Below are positions 26,293-34,190 of a DNA stretch of 34,269 bases, piece by piece. Both the position numbers and the translations under genes were made by a program. This DNA is from an uncultured Porphyromonadaceae bacterium (GTDB lineage: Bacteria > Bacteroidota > Bacteroidia > Bacteroidales > Barnesiellaceae_A). The notes beneath the pieces were generated by a model, which saw only the letters and a program-made list of their open reading frames with translations, was not told the origin of the DNA and searched no databases. Positions within the stretch are counted from its first letter, which is position 1, and each line of letters starts with the position of its first letter. The stretch is from contig UPZG01000011.1 of the NCBI GenBank assembly GCA_900538705.1, positions 1 to 34,269 of the forward strand, written 5' to 3'.

Positions 26293-26685
26293 ATGTATCT
26301 TCTTGAAAAAGCAGTAGTAGGCCGTCGCAAAGCCGCCATAGCCCGCGTTTACATCAAAGAAGGCAATGGTGCTATCACCATAAACAAACGGGACATTACA
26401 CACTATTTTCCCTCGTCGATACTACAATATGTAGTAAAACAACCCTTGACAACGCTGGGTGTTGCCGAAAAATACGATATACTTGTAAATCTTACCGGTG
26501 GAGGTTACAAAGGACAAGCTGAGGCTCTGCGTCTTGCCATAGCCCGTGCATTGGTAGCTATAAACCCCGAAGACAAATCGACGCTGAAACGCGAAGGCTT
26601 CATGACACGTGACTCGCGCGTTGTTGAGCGTAAAAAACCGGGTCGTCCCAAAGCTCGTAAGAGATTCCAATTCAGCAAACGTTAA
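26293..26685 (+). CDS. rpsI: 30S ribosomal protein S9 (uS9)
   Basis: Small-subunit protein S9, 130 residues. The core has VGRRKAAIARVYIKEGNGAI, NLTGGGYKGQAEALRLAIAR and the conserved basic tail ending RPKARKRFQFSKR, which reaches the P-site tRNA. The N-terminus (MYLLEKAV) is a little different from the usual Bacteroides form, but no better start is available. It is tightly linked to rplM upstream, while rpsB lies 138 bases downstream. Confidence 0.96.
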   Translation: MYLLEKAVVGRRKAAIARVYIKEGNGAITINKRDITHYFPSSILQYVVKQPLTTLGVAEKYDILVNLTGGGYKGQAEALRLAIARALVAINPEDKSTLKREGFMTRDSRVVERKKPGRPKARKRFQFSKR

Positions 26686-26733
26686 TCTTATTTGTGAGTT
26701 TAGGACTGCAAGTAAACAACCGTTTAGTATCCA

Positions 26734-26789
26734 AATTGCCGCGACTTGGCTCCGTGCTTAAATGTACGAGGCAAAACTACCCGGCAATT
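26734..26789 (+). promoter_or_regulatory. hairpin in the rpsI-rpsB spacer, possible S2 leader
   Basis: AATTGCCG (26734-26741) pairs perfectly with CGGCAATT (26782-26789), enclosing a 40-base interior with a weaker CCGT/ACGAGG-type pairing. It sits 34 bases before the rpsB ATG in an otherwise empty 138-base spacer. A ribosomal-protein S2 autoregulatory site is a reasonable guess. No T-run follows, so it is not a terminator. Confidence 0.4.
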
Positions 26790-26823
26790 GAAACAGTAGA
26801 AAGTAAACGAAACATAAAGAAAA

Positions 26824-27690
26824 ATGGCACTAACAACATTTGAACAACTTTTGGAGGCTGGCGTACACTTTGGCCACCTCACTAGAAAATGGAACCCGGC
26901 TATGGCTCCCTACATCTTCATGGAGCGTAACGGTATCCATATCATAGACTTGTATAAAACCATTGCCAAGATAGATGAAGCTGCTGCAGCTCTGAAATCT
27001 ATCGCCAAATCGGGCAAAAAGGTTCTTTTCGTAGCCACGAAAAAACAAGCCAAACAAGTTATCGCCGACAAAGCATCTGCCATCAACATGCCTTACGTAA
27101 TAGAAAGATGGCCCGGCGGTATGCTCACCAACTTCCCCACGATCCGTAAGGCCGTGAAGAAGATGACTACAATAGACAAGATGAGCAAAGACGGTACGTT
27201 TGACAACCTCTCGAAACGTGAGAAACTGCAAATCACCCGTCAACGCGCCAAACTCGAAAAGAACTTGGGTAGCATCGCTGATTTGAACCGCCTGCCTGCC
27301 GCTCTCTTCGTAGTAGACGTAATGAAAGAACAAATTGCTGTACGCGAAGCAAACCGTTTGGGTATTCCCGTATTTGCTATGGTAGATACCAACTCAGATC
27401 CTCGCAATATAGACTTCGTAATTCCTGCGAATGACGATGCATCGAAATCAATAGAGGTCATACTCGATGTTTTGTGCAACGCTATGGCTGAAGGTATCGA
27501 AGAGCGTAAGATTGAGAAGCTCGACGAAGCCCCCGAAGAAAAAGAGGCTTCTGCAACACCCAAACGCGAACGCAAAGCCCGCATAGCTCGTCGTAAGACA
27601 GAAGAGACTCCCGAAGCTGAAGCTCAAAAGGCCGAAGCAACGGAAGCTCCCAAAACCGATGAGACTCCCGCTGCTACCAGCGAAGAATAA
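26824..27690 (+). CDS. rpsB: 30S ribosomal protein S2 (uS2) with long C-terminal tail
   Basis: Small-subunit protein S2, 288 residues. The core (about 1-225) has LTTFEQLLEAGVHFGHLTRK, MERNGIHIIDLYKTIAKIDE, VIERWPGGMLTNFPTIRKAV and AMVDTNSDPRNIDFVIPAND. About 60 extra residues follow, low complexity and charged: KLDEAPEEKEASATPKRERK, a basic RKARIARRKTEE patch, then an acidic AEAQKAEATEAPKTDETPAA end. Tails of this kind occur in Bacteroidota S2 but vary in sequence. Third gene of the operon; a hairpin separates it from tsf. Confidence 0.96.
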   Translation: MALTTFEQLLEAGVHFGHLTRKWNPAMAPYIFMERNGIHIIDLYKTIAKIDEAAAALKSIAKSGKKVLFVATKKQAKQVIADKASAINMPYVIERWPGGMLTNFPTIRKAVKKMTTIDKMSKDGTFDNLSKREKLQITRQRAKLEKNLGSIADLNRLPAALFVVDVMKEQIAVREANRLGIPVFAMVDTNSDPRNIDFVIPANDDASKSIEVILDVLCNAMAEGIEERKIEKLDEAPEEKEASATPKRERKARIARRKTEETPEAEAQKAEATEAPKTDETPAATSEE

Positions 27691-27700
27691 AAACAAAACC

Positions 27701-27739
27701 AAGGAGCGGGCTTTTCTATAAAAGTACGCTCCTTATTTT
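27701..27739 (+). terminator. intercistronic hairpin between rpsB and tsf
   Basis: AAGGAGCG (27701-27708) pairs with CGCTCCTT (27727-27734); after a small internal loop CTTTT pairs with AAAAG. ATTTTAT follows. It looks like a leaky terminator or attenuator that would set the S2 to EF-Ts ratio, since tsf lies only 36 bases further on and has no consensus promoter of its own. Confidence 0.6.
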
Positions 27740-27774
27740 ATAAATTTACACATTAACCCTAAAAAGAAGACAAT

Positions 27775-28599
27775 ATGGCAGTTACACTGGCAGAAATAAG
27801 CAAGCTCCGCAAACTTACCGGAGCCGGCATGATGGATTGCAAAAACGCCTTGACAGAAACCAATGGCGACATAGAAGCTGCAAAAGAAATAATCCGCAAA
27901 AAGGGTCAAGCAGTAGCAGCAAAACGTGAAGACCGCGAAGCTGCAGAAGGTTGCGTTGTAGCTAAAGCTGAAGGCGAATACGCTGCAATCGTTGCCCTGA
28001 AATGCGAAACTGACTTCGTTGCCAAAAACGAATCGTTCGTAACTCTTACCAACAAAATACTCAACGCTGCTATGGCTGCTAAAGCCAAAAGCCGCGACGA
28101 GGTATTGGCTCTTATCATCGATGGAGTAAATGTCGCCACTCTCATTACCGACGAAGTAGGTAAAACAGGCGAAAAAATGGAACTGGGTGACTTTGAATAC
28201 TTGGAGGCTCCCTATACAACAGCCTACATACACCCGGGAAACAAATTGGCTACTATCGTAGGCTTTAACCTCGCAGATACCGACTACCAAGTAGCTCACG
28301 ACGTAGCTATGCAAGTAGCCGCCATGAACCCCATTGCTGTACGCCGCGAAGAAGTTCCCGCCGAGACAGTAGAAAAAGAGATGGAAATAGGTCGCGAAAA
28401 AGCACGCCAAGAGGGCAAGCCCGAAAATATTCTCGATCGTATCGCCGAAGGTCGTCTGCATAAATTCTTCCAAGAATTCTGCCTTGTAGACCAAGCCTTC
28501 GTAAAAGAGCCCAAAGAAACGATACAACAATACATGAGCAAATCTAACAAAGATCTCACTGTAACAGCTTTCCGTCGTTTCACTCTCAACGAAGAATAA
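27775..28599 (+). CDS. tsf: elongation factor Ts
   Basis: Guanine-nucleotide exchange factor that reloads EF-Tu. 274 residues. The N-terminal UBA-like domain is AEISKLRKLTGAGMMDCKNA. The EF-Tu contact motif appears as ALKCETDFVAKNESFVTL (about 74-91). The core dimerisation domain contains VAMQVAAMNPIAVRREEVPA (about 181-200). The end has EFCLVDQAFVKEPKETIQQY. Complete and ordinary for Bacteroidota. Last gene of the rplM operon, closed by a strong terminator. Confidence 0.97.
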   Translation: MAVTLAEISKLRKLTGAGMMDCKNALTETNGDIEAAKEIIRKKGQAVAAKREDREAAEGCVVAKAEGEYAAIVALKCETDFVAKNESFVTLTNKILNAAMAAKAKSRDEVLALIIDGVNVATLITDEVGKTGEKMELGDFEYLEAPYTTAYIHPGNKLATIVGFNLADTDYQVAHDVAMQVAAMNPIAVRREEVPAETVEKEMEIGREKARQEGKPENILDRIAEGRLHKFFQEFCLVDQAFVKEPKETIQQYMSKSNKDLTVTAFRRFTLNEE

Positions 28600-28614
28600 T
28601 TAAATTTCATTCAT

Positions 28615-28658
28615 AAAAAAAGAGATACGCTCGCCACTCGAAGTGTATCTCTTTTTTT
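28615..28658 (+). terminator. intrinsic terminator after tsf
   Basis: AAAAAAAGAGATAC (28615-28628) pairs with GTATCTCTTTTTTT (28645-28658) with a 16-base loop; the 3' arm ends in seven Ts. Confidence 0.9.
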
Positions 28659-28919
28659 ATTTCAACGACTTACAATAAATACCTAAATTTCCTATATGCT
28701 CTATGTCGGAATGCTCTAAATACCCAACAAGCATTTAGCTACAAACAAATACAATCTATAGGCCATTCACATCTCAAAACGTACAGCTAAAAGAAAGAAC
28801 AACAAACAAGAATACACTGAAAGAACTGACACGATAAAGGTGCTTTTCTAATCCAGATTCTTCCCAATCATAAATTCTCTACTTACCCAACCATCTCAAA
28901 CATTTCTCACAAACTTATA
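28659..28919. other. empty intergenic stretch between tsf and the DUF1593 gene
   Basis: Together with the terminator before it, this convergent spacer is 320 bases long. I see no open frame with protein-like composition, no tRNA-like fold and no promoter consensus. The composition is AT-rich. No clear terminator for the minus-strand DUF1593 gene is visible here. Confidence 0.6.
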
Positions 28920-30206
28920 CTACTTCAACCACGATAAGCGCACACTCCAATCATCGAGAATCTCCTCCCGCCACATAGCAATGGTCTGCGCGCCTTGCCA
29001 TACTCCTTGAAAAAGATATGGTTCATGTCGGTCACTATACCAATGTTCGCCCATCTGATAATCACTGTCGGCACGATTTTCTCCGGGCCATTTTGGTGAA
29101 ACCACCAAAACACCTCGCATAGATGGAAAATTCTTTATCGACGAAGTTATCTTATAATCTAGCGTTGCAGGTGCTTTTGGGGCATACCTCACAATATACT
29201 GTCCGTTACCGCAATAGTATCCATTCCAATTTTGATGATCAATATGTAATATAATACAGGCACTATCAACGGGCATAGTGATTTGCGGCCCTTGCAACCG
29301 AAATTCTACTACCGAATAGACCGGAACTGTATCACACCTATTTTGCTGAATGCCATGAATAATCACACGCGAAGAGTATCTCAAGGGTTCAAAACTACCG
29401 CCCCACGATACTGCATCCGGATTATCGGGGGTTCCTTTCATTAAATAAAACAACGATGGAGAATCGCCCATTTTAACCATCCCGTTATAATACTGGATAA
29501 AATCTTTTCCCAAAGCTCCTGCGCCCCGAATGTAAGCATCGTAATATCCTTTATGATAACTATCATTCTTCTTGCTATCAGTGATAAAACCACGATAAGA
29601 AGCGTTATTCTCTATAAACCATAAATCGGGGAAATTGGCAGCTATGTAAGCATAACTATTTACACTCCACTTTTTATTCGGGCCTCCAATCCAATAAACC
29701 CGTATATTATGACGAATCTCAGGAGCATCATGCAACGCTTGAGCTAAATCTTCCAAACCTCCCCATACTAAAATCCACAGTGGGCGATCGCTCGACCGCC
29801 GAGCACAACGAATAATCCAGTCAGAACCCTCTGTCGATGTTGTATATCCTACCCACGGAGCTGTTCCCCGACGACCTTGCTTACATATTGCACGCAATGA
29901 ATCGGGTGAAAGAAATCCCGTTTGGTGTGCGCACAATCTCGCATAATCTTGCTCATAAAGAGCTATCATTCTCAATATCTCGTCCACACTCCCATCGCCA
30001 AAAGATGGAGACGAAACCAATCCTTCCAAGTCGAAAAGATTATTATACATAAGCAGATGTGCCATCGATTGATTATCATCAGGATCAGTTCCACCTATAT
30101 CTGTACTTATCAAAACCCGAGGTTTAGTTGTGGATGGCTTCAATGTACGAGCAAACATTATTCCACAACTCCATACCAACATAATAATTAATAAAGAAAA
30201 ACGCAT
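28920..30206 (-). CDS. secreted DUF1593 (nucleoside hydrolase-like) protein
   Basis: A 428-residue exported protein. Residues 1-20 form a signal peptide (MRFSLLIIMLVWSCGIMFAR). The Cys lies inside the hydrophobic part, and I see no convincing lipobox. From about residue 28 the DUF1593 domain begins with RVLISTDIGGTDPDDNQSMA. This acidic cluster mirrors the metal-binding aspartates of inosine-uridine nucleoside hydrolases. LVWGGLEDLAQALHD (near 145), VYWIGGPNKKWSVNSYAYIA and WFIENNASYRGFI follow. About residues 310-400 form a beta-rich C-terminal domain with a conserved PGENRADSDYQMGEHWYSDR stretch. The start is the ATG at 30206; a TTG two codons upstream is less likely. The family occurs near glycan-degrading enzymes; substrate unknown. 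Monocistronic, with its own -7 element. Confidence 0.85.
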   Translation of the reverse strand: MRFSLLIIMLVWSCGIMFARTLKPSTTKPRVLISTDIGGTDPDDNQSMAHLLMYNNLFDLEGLVSSPSFGDGSVDEILRMIALYEQDYARLCAHQTGFLSPDSLRAICKQGRRGTAPWVGYTTSTEGSDWIIRCARRSSDRPLWILVWGGLEDLAQALHDAPEIRHNIRVYWIGGPNKKWSVNSYAYIAANFPDLWFIENNASYRGFITDSKKNDSYHKGYYDAYIRGAGALGKDFIQYYNGMVKMGDSPSLFYLMKGTPDNPDAVSWGGSFEPLRYSSRVIIHGIQQNRCDTVPVYSVVEFRLQGPQITMPVDSACIILHIDHQNWNGYYCGNGQYIVRYAPKAPATLDYKITSSIKNFPSMRGVLVVSPKWPGENRADSDYQMGEHWYSDRHEPYLFQGVWQGAQTIAMWREEILDDWSVRLSWLK

Positions 30207-30289
30207 GTCCAAAACTTATATATGTGTTCTGCTGTTATCTTCTCTTCAAAGAATATAGCGATTATTATTCCGATTACTATTCATTGATA

Positions 30290-30297
30290 CAAAGATA
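30290..30297 (-). promoter_or_regulatory. -7 promoter element of the DUF1593 gene
   Basis: On the minus strand TATCTTTG, giving a predicted leader of about 80 bases. A TTTTG lies upstream but at 25 bases, too far for an ideal -33 site. Confidence 0.5.
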
Positions 30298-30415
30298 GTT
30301 ATTTTACCTTTTATGCCATTCACAAAACTTTCACCCACACCATTCTGTATCCTTGCCTATCAATTCAATATGACTTTTACTAACCCCATTACATCACACA
30401 TAGATATAGATAAAG

Positions 30416-30450
30416 AATGGGCCACGACCATTATAAGGTCATAGCCCATT
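30416..30450 (-). terminator. terminator of glmS
   Basis: On the minus strand AATGGGC-T-ATGACC pairs with GGTCGT-G-GCCCATT around a 7-base loop. The tail is CTTTAT, only weakly T-rich. It lies 25 bases past the glmS stop. Confidence 0.75.
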
Positions 30451-30474
30451 TATAAAGAACAATAAAGGATTATG

Positions 30475-32319
30475 TTATTCCACTGTAACTGATTTGGCCA
30501 AGTTTCGTGGTTGGTCTACATCCTTACCCTTGCATACGGCAATATGATATGCCAGCAATTGCAACGGAACAACAGCAAGAAGCGGATATAGATAATCGAC
30601 CGTGGCAGGGAGCTCTATGGCGTAATCTACCACCTTAGAAATCATGTCATCACCTTTTACGACAAATGCTATCACTTTACCTTGTCGTGCCTTTATCTCT
30701 TGAATATTACTCAAAATCTTTTCATATAGCTTTTGATTGGTCGCTACAACAACAACAGGCATTTCGGCGTCAATAAGAGCAATAGGACCATGTTTCATCT
30801 CTGCAGCCGGATAACCTTCAGCATGAATATAAGATATCTCCTTAAGCTTCAGTGCTCCTTCTAGAGCAACAGGGTAATTAAATCCACGTCCCAGATAAAT
30901 AAAGTTATGAGCATAGGTAAAGATTTTCGACAAATCGGCCAGACTCTCATTAAGTTTCAATATCTCTCTCATCTTGTCGGGAATCTGCAACAGCTCCTTC
31001 AAGGCCGTGTGAAGCTCCTCCATGGTAATTGTACCCTTCTCTTTTGCAATACAAAGAGATAAGAGGGTCAATACTGTCACCTGCCCGGTAAAAGCCTTTG
31101 TAGACGCCACACCAATCTCAGGACCCACATGGATGTAGGCTCCTGTATCGGTATTGCGAGCAATAGACGAGCCCACCGAATTGACTATACCAAAGACAAA
31201 AGCACCTTTGCTTCGCGCCAGCTCTATAGCAGCAAGCGTATCAGCCGTTTCGCCCGACTGCGAAATAGCTATTACCACATCTCCTTGCTCTATAACAGGA
31301 TCGCTATATCGGAACTCCGAAGCATAGGCAACCTCAACAGGTATGCGGCAAAAACGTTCTATCAAATTTTTACCTATCAATCCAGCATGCCACGACGTAC
31401 CGCAGGCTACAATGATGAAACGACGAGCATTCACCAGCTTATCACCATAGTCAATAACGGCCGAAAGACGTACATCGGTAGCCTCAGCATTGACACGGCC
31501 ACGCATGCAATCAAGAATACATTGCGGTTGCTCAAAAATCTCCTTAAGCATGAAATGCGGATAACCACCTTTCTCTATCATGCCAAGGTCTATATTCACA
31601 GTGCTCACCTCATGGTCAACTTCCTTGTTGCTTATGGTGACAATGTGTACACCTTTATTACGATCGATAACAGCAATATCGCCATCTTCAAGATATATCA
31701 CCTTATCGGTATATTCCACAATCGGCGTAGCATCAGATGCCAAGAAATATTCTCCTTCGCCCAAGCCAACGACAAGAGGACTTGCCTTACGAGCTGCAAT
31801 AATTACATCGGGATTATTCTTGTCGAGCACCGCAATAGCATACGCGCCTATCACCTGTTTGAGGGCACGCTGTACAGCCTGCAGCAACTGGCAATTATGT
31901 TTTACTTTATAGTACTCTATCAGTTGCACCAACACCTCGGTATCGGTATCGCTGACAAACTTGAAACCATTCTCTGATAGCCTCTCCTTGAGAGTAGCAT
32001 AATTTTCTATAATACCATTATGTATAAGCGACAGAGAACCCGACGACGAAAAATGCGGATGGGCATTTTTCTGACAAGGAACTCCATGTGTAGCCCAACG
32101 AGTATGAGCAATACCTATTGTTCCCGAAACATCTTTGTCGGCCAAAAATGCTTCCAAGTCGCTAACCTTTCCTTTCGTTTTATATACATGTAACTCTCCC
32201 GAACTGCTTATCATGGATACTCCGGCGCTATCATAACCACGGTATTCAAGCCTATGGAGTCCTTTCAACAAAATAGGACAGGCCTCACGCCACCCTACAT
32301 AGCCTACTATTCCACACAT
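30475..32319 (-). CDS. glmS: glutamine-fructose-6-phosphate aminotransferase (isomerizing)
   Basis: Makes glucosamine 6-phosphate from fructose 6-phosphate and glutamine, the first step toward UDP-GlcNAc for wall and LPS. 614 residues, usual length. The N-terminal glutaminase domain begins MCGIVGYVGWREACPILLKG, with Cys exposed as nucleophile after Met removal, and contains AHTRWATHGVPCQKNAHPHF. The first SIS domain has VACGTSWHAGLIGKNLIE and AISQSGETADTLAAIELARS. The second has YLGRGFNYPVALEGALKLKE. The C-terminus ends PRNLAKSVTVE, needed for ammonia channelling. No glmS ribozyme is present: the predicted leader is only about 23 bases. Confidence 0.97.
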   Translation of the reverse strand: MCGIVGYVGWREACPILLKGLHRLEYRGYDSAGVSMISSSGELHVYKTKGKVSDLEAFLADKDVSGTIGIAHTRWATHGVPCQKNAHPHFSSSGSLSLIHNGIIENYATLKERLSENGFKFVSDTDTEVLVQLIEYYKVKHNCQLLQAVQRALKQVIGAYAIAVLDKNNPDVIIAARKASPLVVGLGEGEYFLASDATPIVEYTDKVIYLEDGDIAVIDRNKGVHIVTISNKEVDHEVSTVNIDLGMIEKGGYPHFMLKEIFEQPQCILDCMRGRVNAEATDVRLSAVIDYGDKLVNARRFIIVACGTSWHAGLIGKNLIERFCRIPVEVAYASEFRYSDPVIEQGDVVIAISQSGETADTLAAIELARSKGAFVFGIVNSVGSSIARNTDTGAYIHVGPEIGVASTKAFTGQVTVLTLLSLCIAKEKGTITMEELHTALKELLQIPDKMREILKLNESLADLSKIFTYAHNFIYLGRGFNYPVALEGALKLKEISYIHAEGYPAAEMKHGPIALIDAEMPVVVVATNQKLYEKILSNIQEIKARQGKVIAFVVKGDDMISKVVDYAIELPATVDYLYPLLAVVPLQLLAYHIAVCKGKDVDQPRNLAKSVTVE

Positions 32320-32345
32320 AAATTTTTTGCATTTTTAATATGGCA

Positions 32346-32353
32346 CAAAGATA
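32346..32353 (-). promoter_or_regulatory. -7 promoter element of glmS
   Basis: TATCTTTG on the minus strand, 27 bases before the ATG. No clear -33 element. Confidence 0.55.
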
Positions 32354-32408
32354 CTTTTTTTTATCATATATCATGTTATACCACCTACATTTATAAGTAT
32401 TTGAAGCT

Positions 32409-32439
32409 AAAAACGCCCGTCGAGCAATTCGACGGGCGT
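32409..32439 (-). terminator. terminator of the DUF4465 gene
   Basis: ACGCCCGTCGA (32413-32423) pairs perfectly with TCGACGGGCGT (32429-32439), 11 base pairs with a 5-base loop. On the minus strand it is followed by TTTTAG. It limits the riboswitch-controlled transcript to one gene. Confidence 0.88.
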
Positions 32440-32454
32440 CTCCACTTATAGCAC

Positions 32455-32473
32455 GCACGGACTTATGCCGTGC
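32455..32473 (-). other. small hairpin just past the DUF4465 stop codon
   Basis: GCACGG (32455-32460) pairs with CCGTGC (32468-32473) around a 7-base loop, 6 bases past the stop and upstream of the main terminator. It probably assists transcript ending or 3' stability. Confidence 0.4.
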
Positions 32474-32479
32474 AATCAA

Positions 32480-33763
32480 TTATCTATTTACTTTTACTAT
32501 GCGTTTTACAACAACATCATTGCCATCGCTGATGCGAACAAAATATACACCATTGGGCAAGGTAGCTACAGGAATCTCTACATTTCTTTGTACTCCGTCC
32601 AAACGACGCAACAACGTACCATCTGTACCTATAAGCTCTACATCGTATGCCGAGGCAGGAAGAGCCACTGTTACATGAGTAAAAGCAGGGACAGGATATA
32701 CCTTAATTGAAGCCAAAGCAACAGAAGGAGCAGCACCGGTTGTCTTTATAACAAGGGGCAGACTCACATACTCTCTATGTCCTTTTTGTACAGCAGTCAC
32801 CACAACGGGAAGCTCTCCATCGGCAACAGCTGTAATTTTCAGAGAAGCTCCATCGAGTGCAAGAGCAGCCAAAGACTCATCATAAGCATCGGCTATGGCA
32901 TAGTTTACCGAAGCCTCTTCATCGGCGAAAGAGAAATAATCATCCAAGTTGAGGGTTGTTTCGTACGAAACTATTTCTATAGGCTCAACTTCACGTAAAG
33001 GACGTACTCCATCGATGTTGTCTATACAGAAATAGGTAGGTGTAGAAATACCATAATCGTTGCTCTTAGTACTATTCATAGAGAATGATACCTTGGTCAC
33101 CTTACCCAGAGGGCGCAAGTCGAACCATTCCCATGTATCGAGACAATAATGATCGGCAGAATTCTCTGAACGATAATCGGCCAAATAAAAATCGAGTGAA
33201 GCAGTAGTACCATCGGCACGAGTACCTGTAGCCGTGAGTGAAAAGTAGTCGCCTGTTGCAAACGGACCGGGTACCGACGACATTCCGTCACCATTGATAA
33301 CGGCATCTTTACCCCAAGCCGAATTGGTAATATAGCACCCACTTATAGAGTCGCCCTCGGCATTGTCGGCAACATAAAAACAGGTAGAACCAGGGCCAAA
33401 CATGGCGTCGGCAACATATGCTACACCATAGATAGACGAACCTTCCGCACCATGACCAACAGCTGAATGGAACTGGTCGTCGAGCGAGGCATAAGTTGTA
33501 GACGTTTCATTGCTATATGCAAATTTGCCCCAAAATTCATATTCGGCCCAAAGGTAGTTATCAAACAAAAAACCGCCACTCCGAAAAACAGATTCCGGCT
33601 CATCGCTGGTTTCATCGCCACGCCAATGACTTTCGGGTTCGAGGGATAAATCGTCAAATGTTGCTACCATAGCATCGTTTTGCGATGCTGCCTGAGCACT
33701 GTTTACATGTACGGCCAACGAAAGGCATGACAACGTCACAATAGTAAAGATAAATTTTTTCAT
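32480..33763 (-). CDS. T9SS-secreted DUF4465 protein under a cobalamin riboswitch
   Basis: A 427-residue surface or secreted protein. The signal peptide is MKKFIFTIVTLSCLSLAVHV, cleaving near SAQA-AS, with no lipobox cysteine. Residues about 35-251 fit the DUF4465 pattern: TFDDLSLEPESHW, FRSGGFLFDNYLW, WGKFAYSNET, CFYVADNAEG, FYLADYRSEN, DTWEWFDLRPLGKVTKVSFS and PTYFCIDNIDG. A beta-rich Ig-like segment follows (about 260-340). A type A T9SS sorting domain occupies about 352-427 (IKVYPVPAFTHVTVALP, LPNGVYFVRI, KRIVKVNR). The start is the ATG before the signal peptide; an in-frame ATG lies two codons upstream. The long leader contains a complete cobalamin aptamer, so expression should fall when corrinoid is plentiful. 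A corrinoid-related surface role is inferred from this; binding is not shown by the sequence. Confidence 0.88.
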   Translation of the reverse strand: MKKFIFTIVTLSCLSLAVHVNSAQAASQNDAMVATFDDLSLEPESHWRGDETSDEPESVFRSGGFLFDNYLWAEYEFWGKFAYSNETSTTYASLDDQFHSAVGHGAEGSSIYGVAYVADAMFGPGSTCFYVADNAEGDSISGCYITNSAWGKDAVINGDGMSSVPGPFATGDYFSLTATGTRADGTTASLDFYLADYRSENSADHYCLDTWEWFDLRPLGKVTKVSFSMNSTKSNDYGISTPTYFCIDNIDGVRPLREVEPIEIVSYETTLNLDDYFSFADEEASVNYAIADAYDESLAALALDGASLKITAVADGELPVVVTAVQKGHREYVSLPLVIKTTGAAPSVALASIKVYPVPAFTHVTVALPASAYDVELIGTDGTLLRRLDGVQRNVEIPVATLPNGVYFVRISDGNDVVVKRIVKVNR

Positions 33764-33956
33764 AAGCATTTAGTAATTAAACAATTATTTGATTTGAAAA
33801 CAATCAAAACAACAATTGAATAATCAATGCTTGGAAAGAATAAAGATTCAGATAAGAACTGCTCGACATAACATGCCGGAACAATGCGGATAGGCCGCCA
33901 TTCCCTAAAAAGTCTTATCACTGCTCTAACTCCCGAAAGCATCTGATATTCAAAAA

Positions 33957-34102
33957 GAGTCGGCAGGTTTTCTGACTTATCCCTCCCCCTTCGCGCCTTC
34001 CCACAACATTGCGTTGCAGTGACATACGATGCGAGGGTTCTTAAGGAATTACAGCAGCGGGTACTGTTACCGATTTACACGGTATTCCCTACACCAAACT
34101 CG
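33957..34102 (-). promoter_or_regulatory. cobalamin riboswitch
   Basis: Read on the minus strand, the conserved elements appear in order: GGTGTAGGGAATACCGTGTA, AATCGGTAAC, ACCCGCTGCTGTAA, GTCACTG, GGGAAGGCG, and the B12 box region AAGTCAGAAAACCTGCC. Flanking GAGT (34100-34097) and ACTC (33960-33957) can close stem P1. The aptamer begins within a few bases of the predicted transcription start. About 190 bases lie between its end and the ATG at 33763; they contain only short hairpins (for example GCGG-CCTAT-CCGC) and no obvious terminator, so the mode of control is not clear. Confidence 0.93.
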
Positions 34103-34105
34103 TTG

Positions 34106-34134
34106 CAAAGATATATATTTTTTCGACATAGCAA
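34106..34134 (-). promoter_or_regulatory. promoter of the riboswitch-DUF4465 transcript
   Basis: On the minus strand TTG (34134-34132), 18 bases, then TATCTTTG (34113-34106). It starts transcription directly at the riboswitch, separately from the tRNA gene. Confidence 0.65.
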
Positions 34135-34143
34135 GACTGAAGA

Positions 34144-34179
34144 CAAAAAAAGCGACCTTTCAACATTGAAAAGTCGCTT
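34144..34179 (-). terminator. terminator of tRNA-Val
   Basis: AAGCGAC (34150-34156) pairs with GTCGCTT (34173-34179), with inner TTTCAA/TTGAAA pairing across a one-position mismatch. On the minus strand a run of Ts follows. It overlaps the upstream edge of the next promoter region. Confidence 0.85.
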
Positions 34180-34190
34180 ACTTTTTTGTG

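Noticed and set aside
27733..28530. 265-codon open frame antisense to tsf
   Set aside because: It lies opposite a certain EF-Ts gene, is rich in Phe, Cys and Tyr as expected from the reverse of biased codons, and has no recognisable domain or promoter.
31129..31977. 282-codon open frame antisense to glmS
   Set aside because: It mirrors the codon pattern of glmS, shows no protein-like domain, and glmS is unmistakable on the other strand.
32320..32345. possible glmS ribozyme upstream of glmS
   Set aside because: The predicted leader is only about 23 bases, and no ribozyme core is present.
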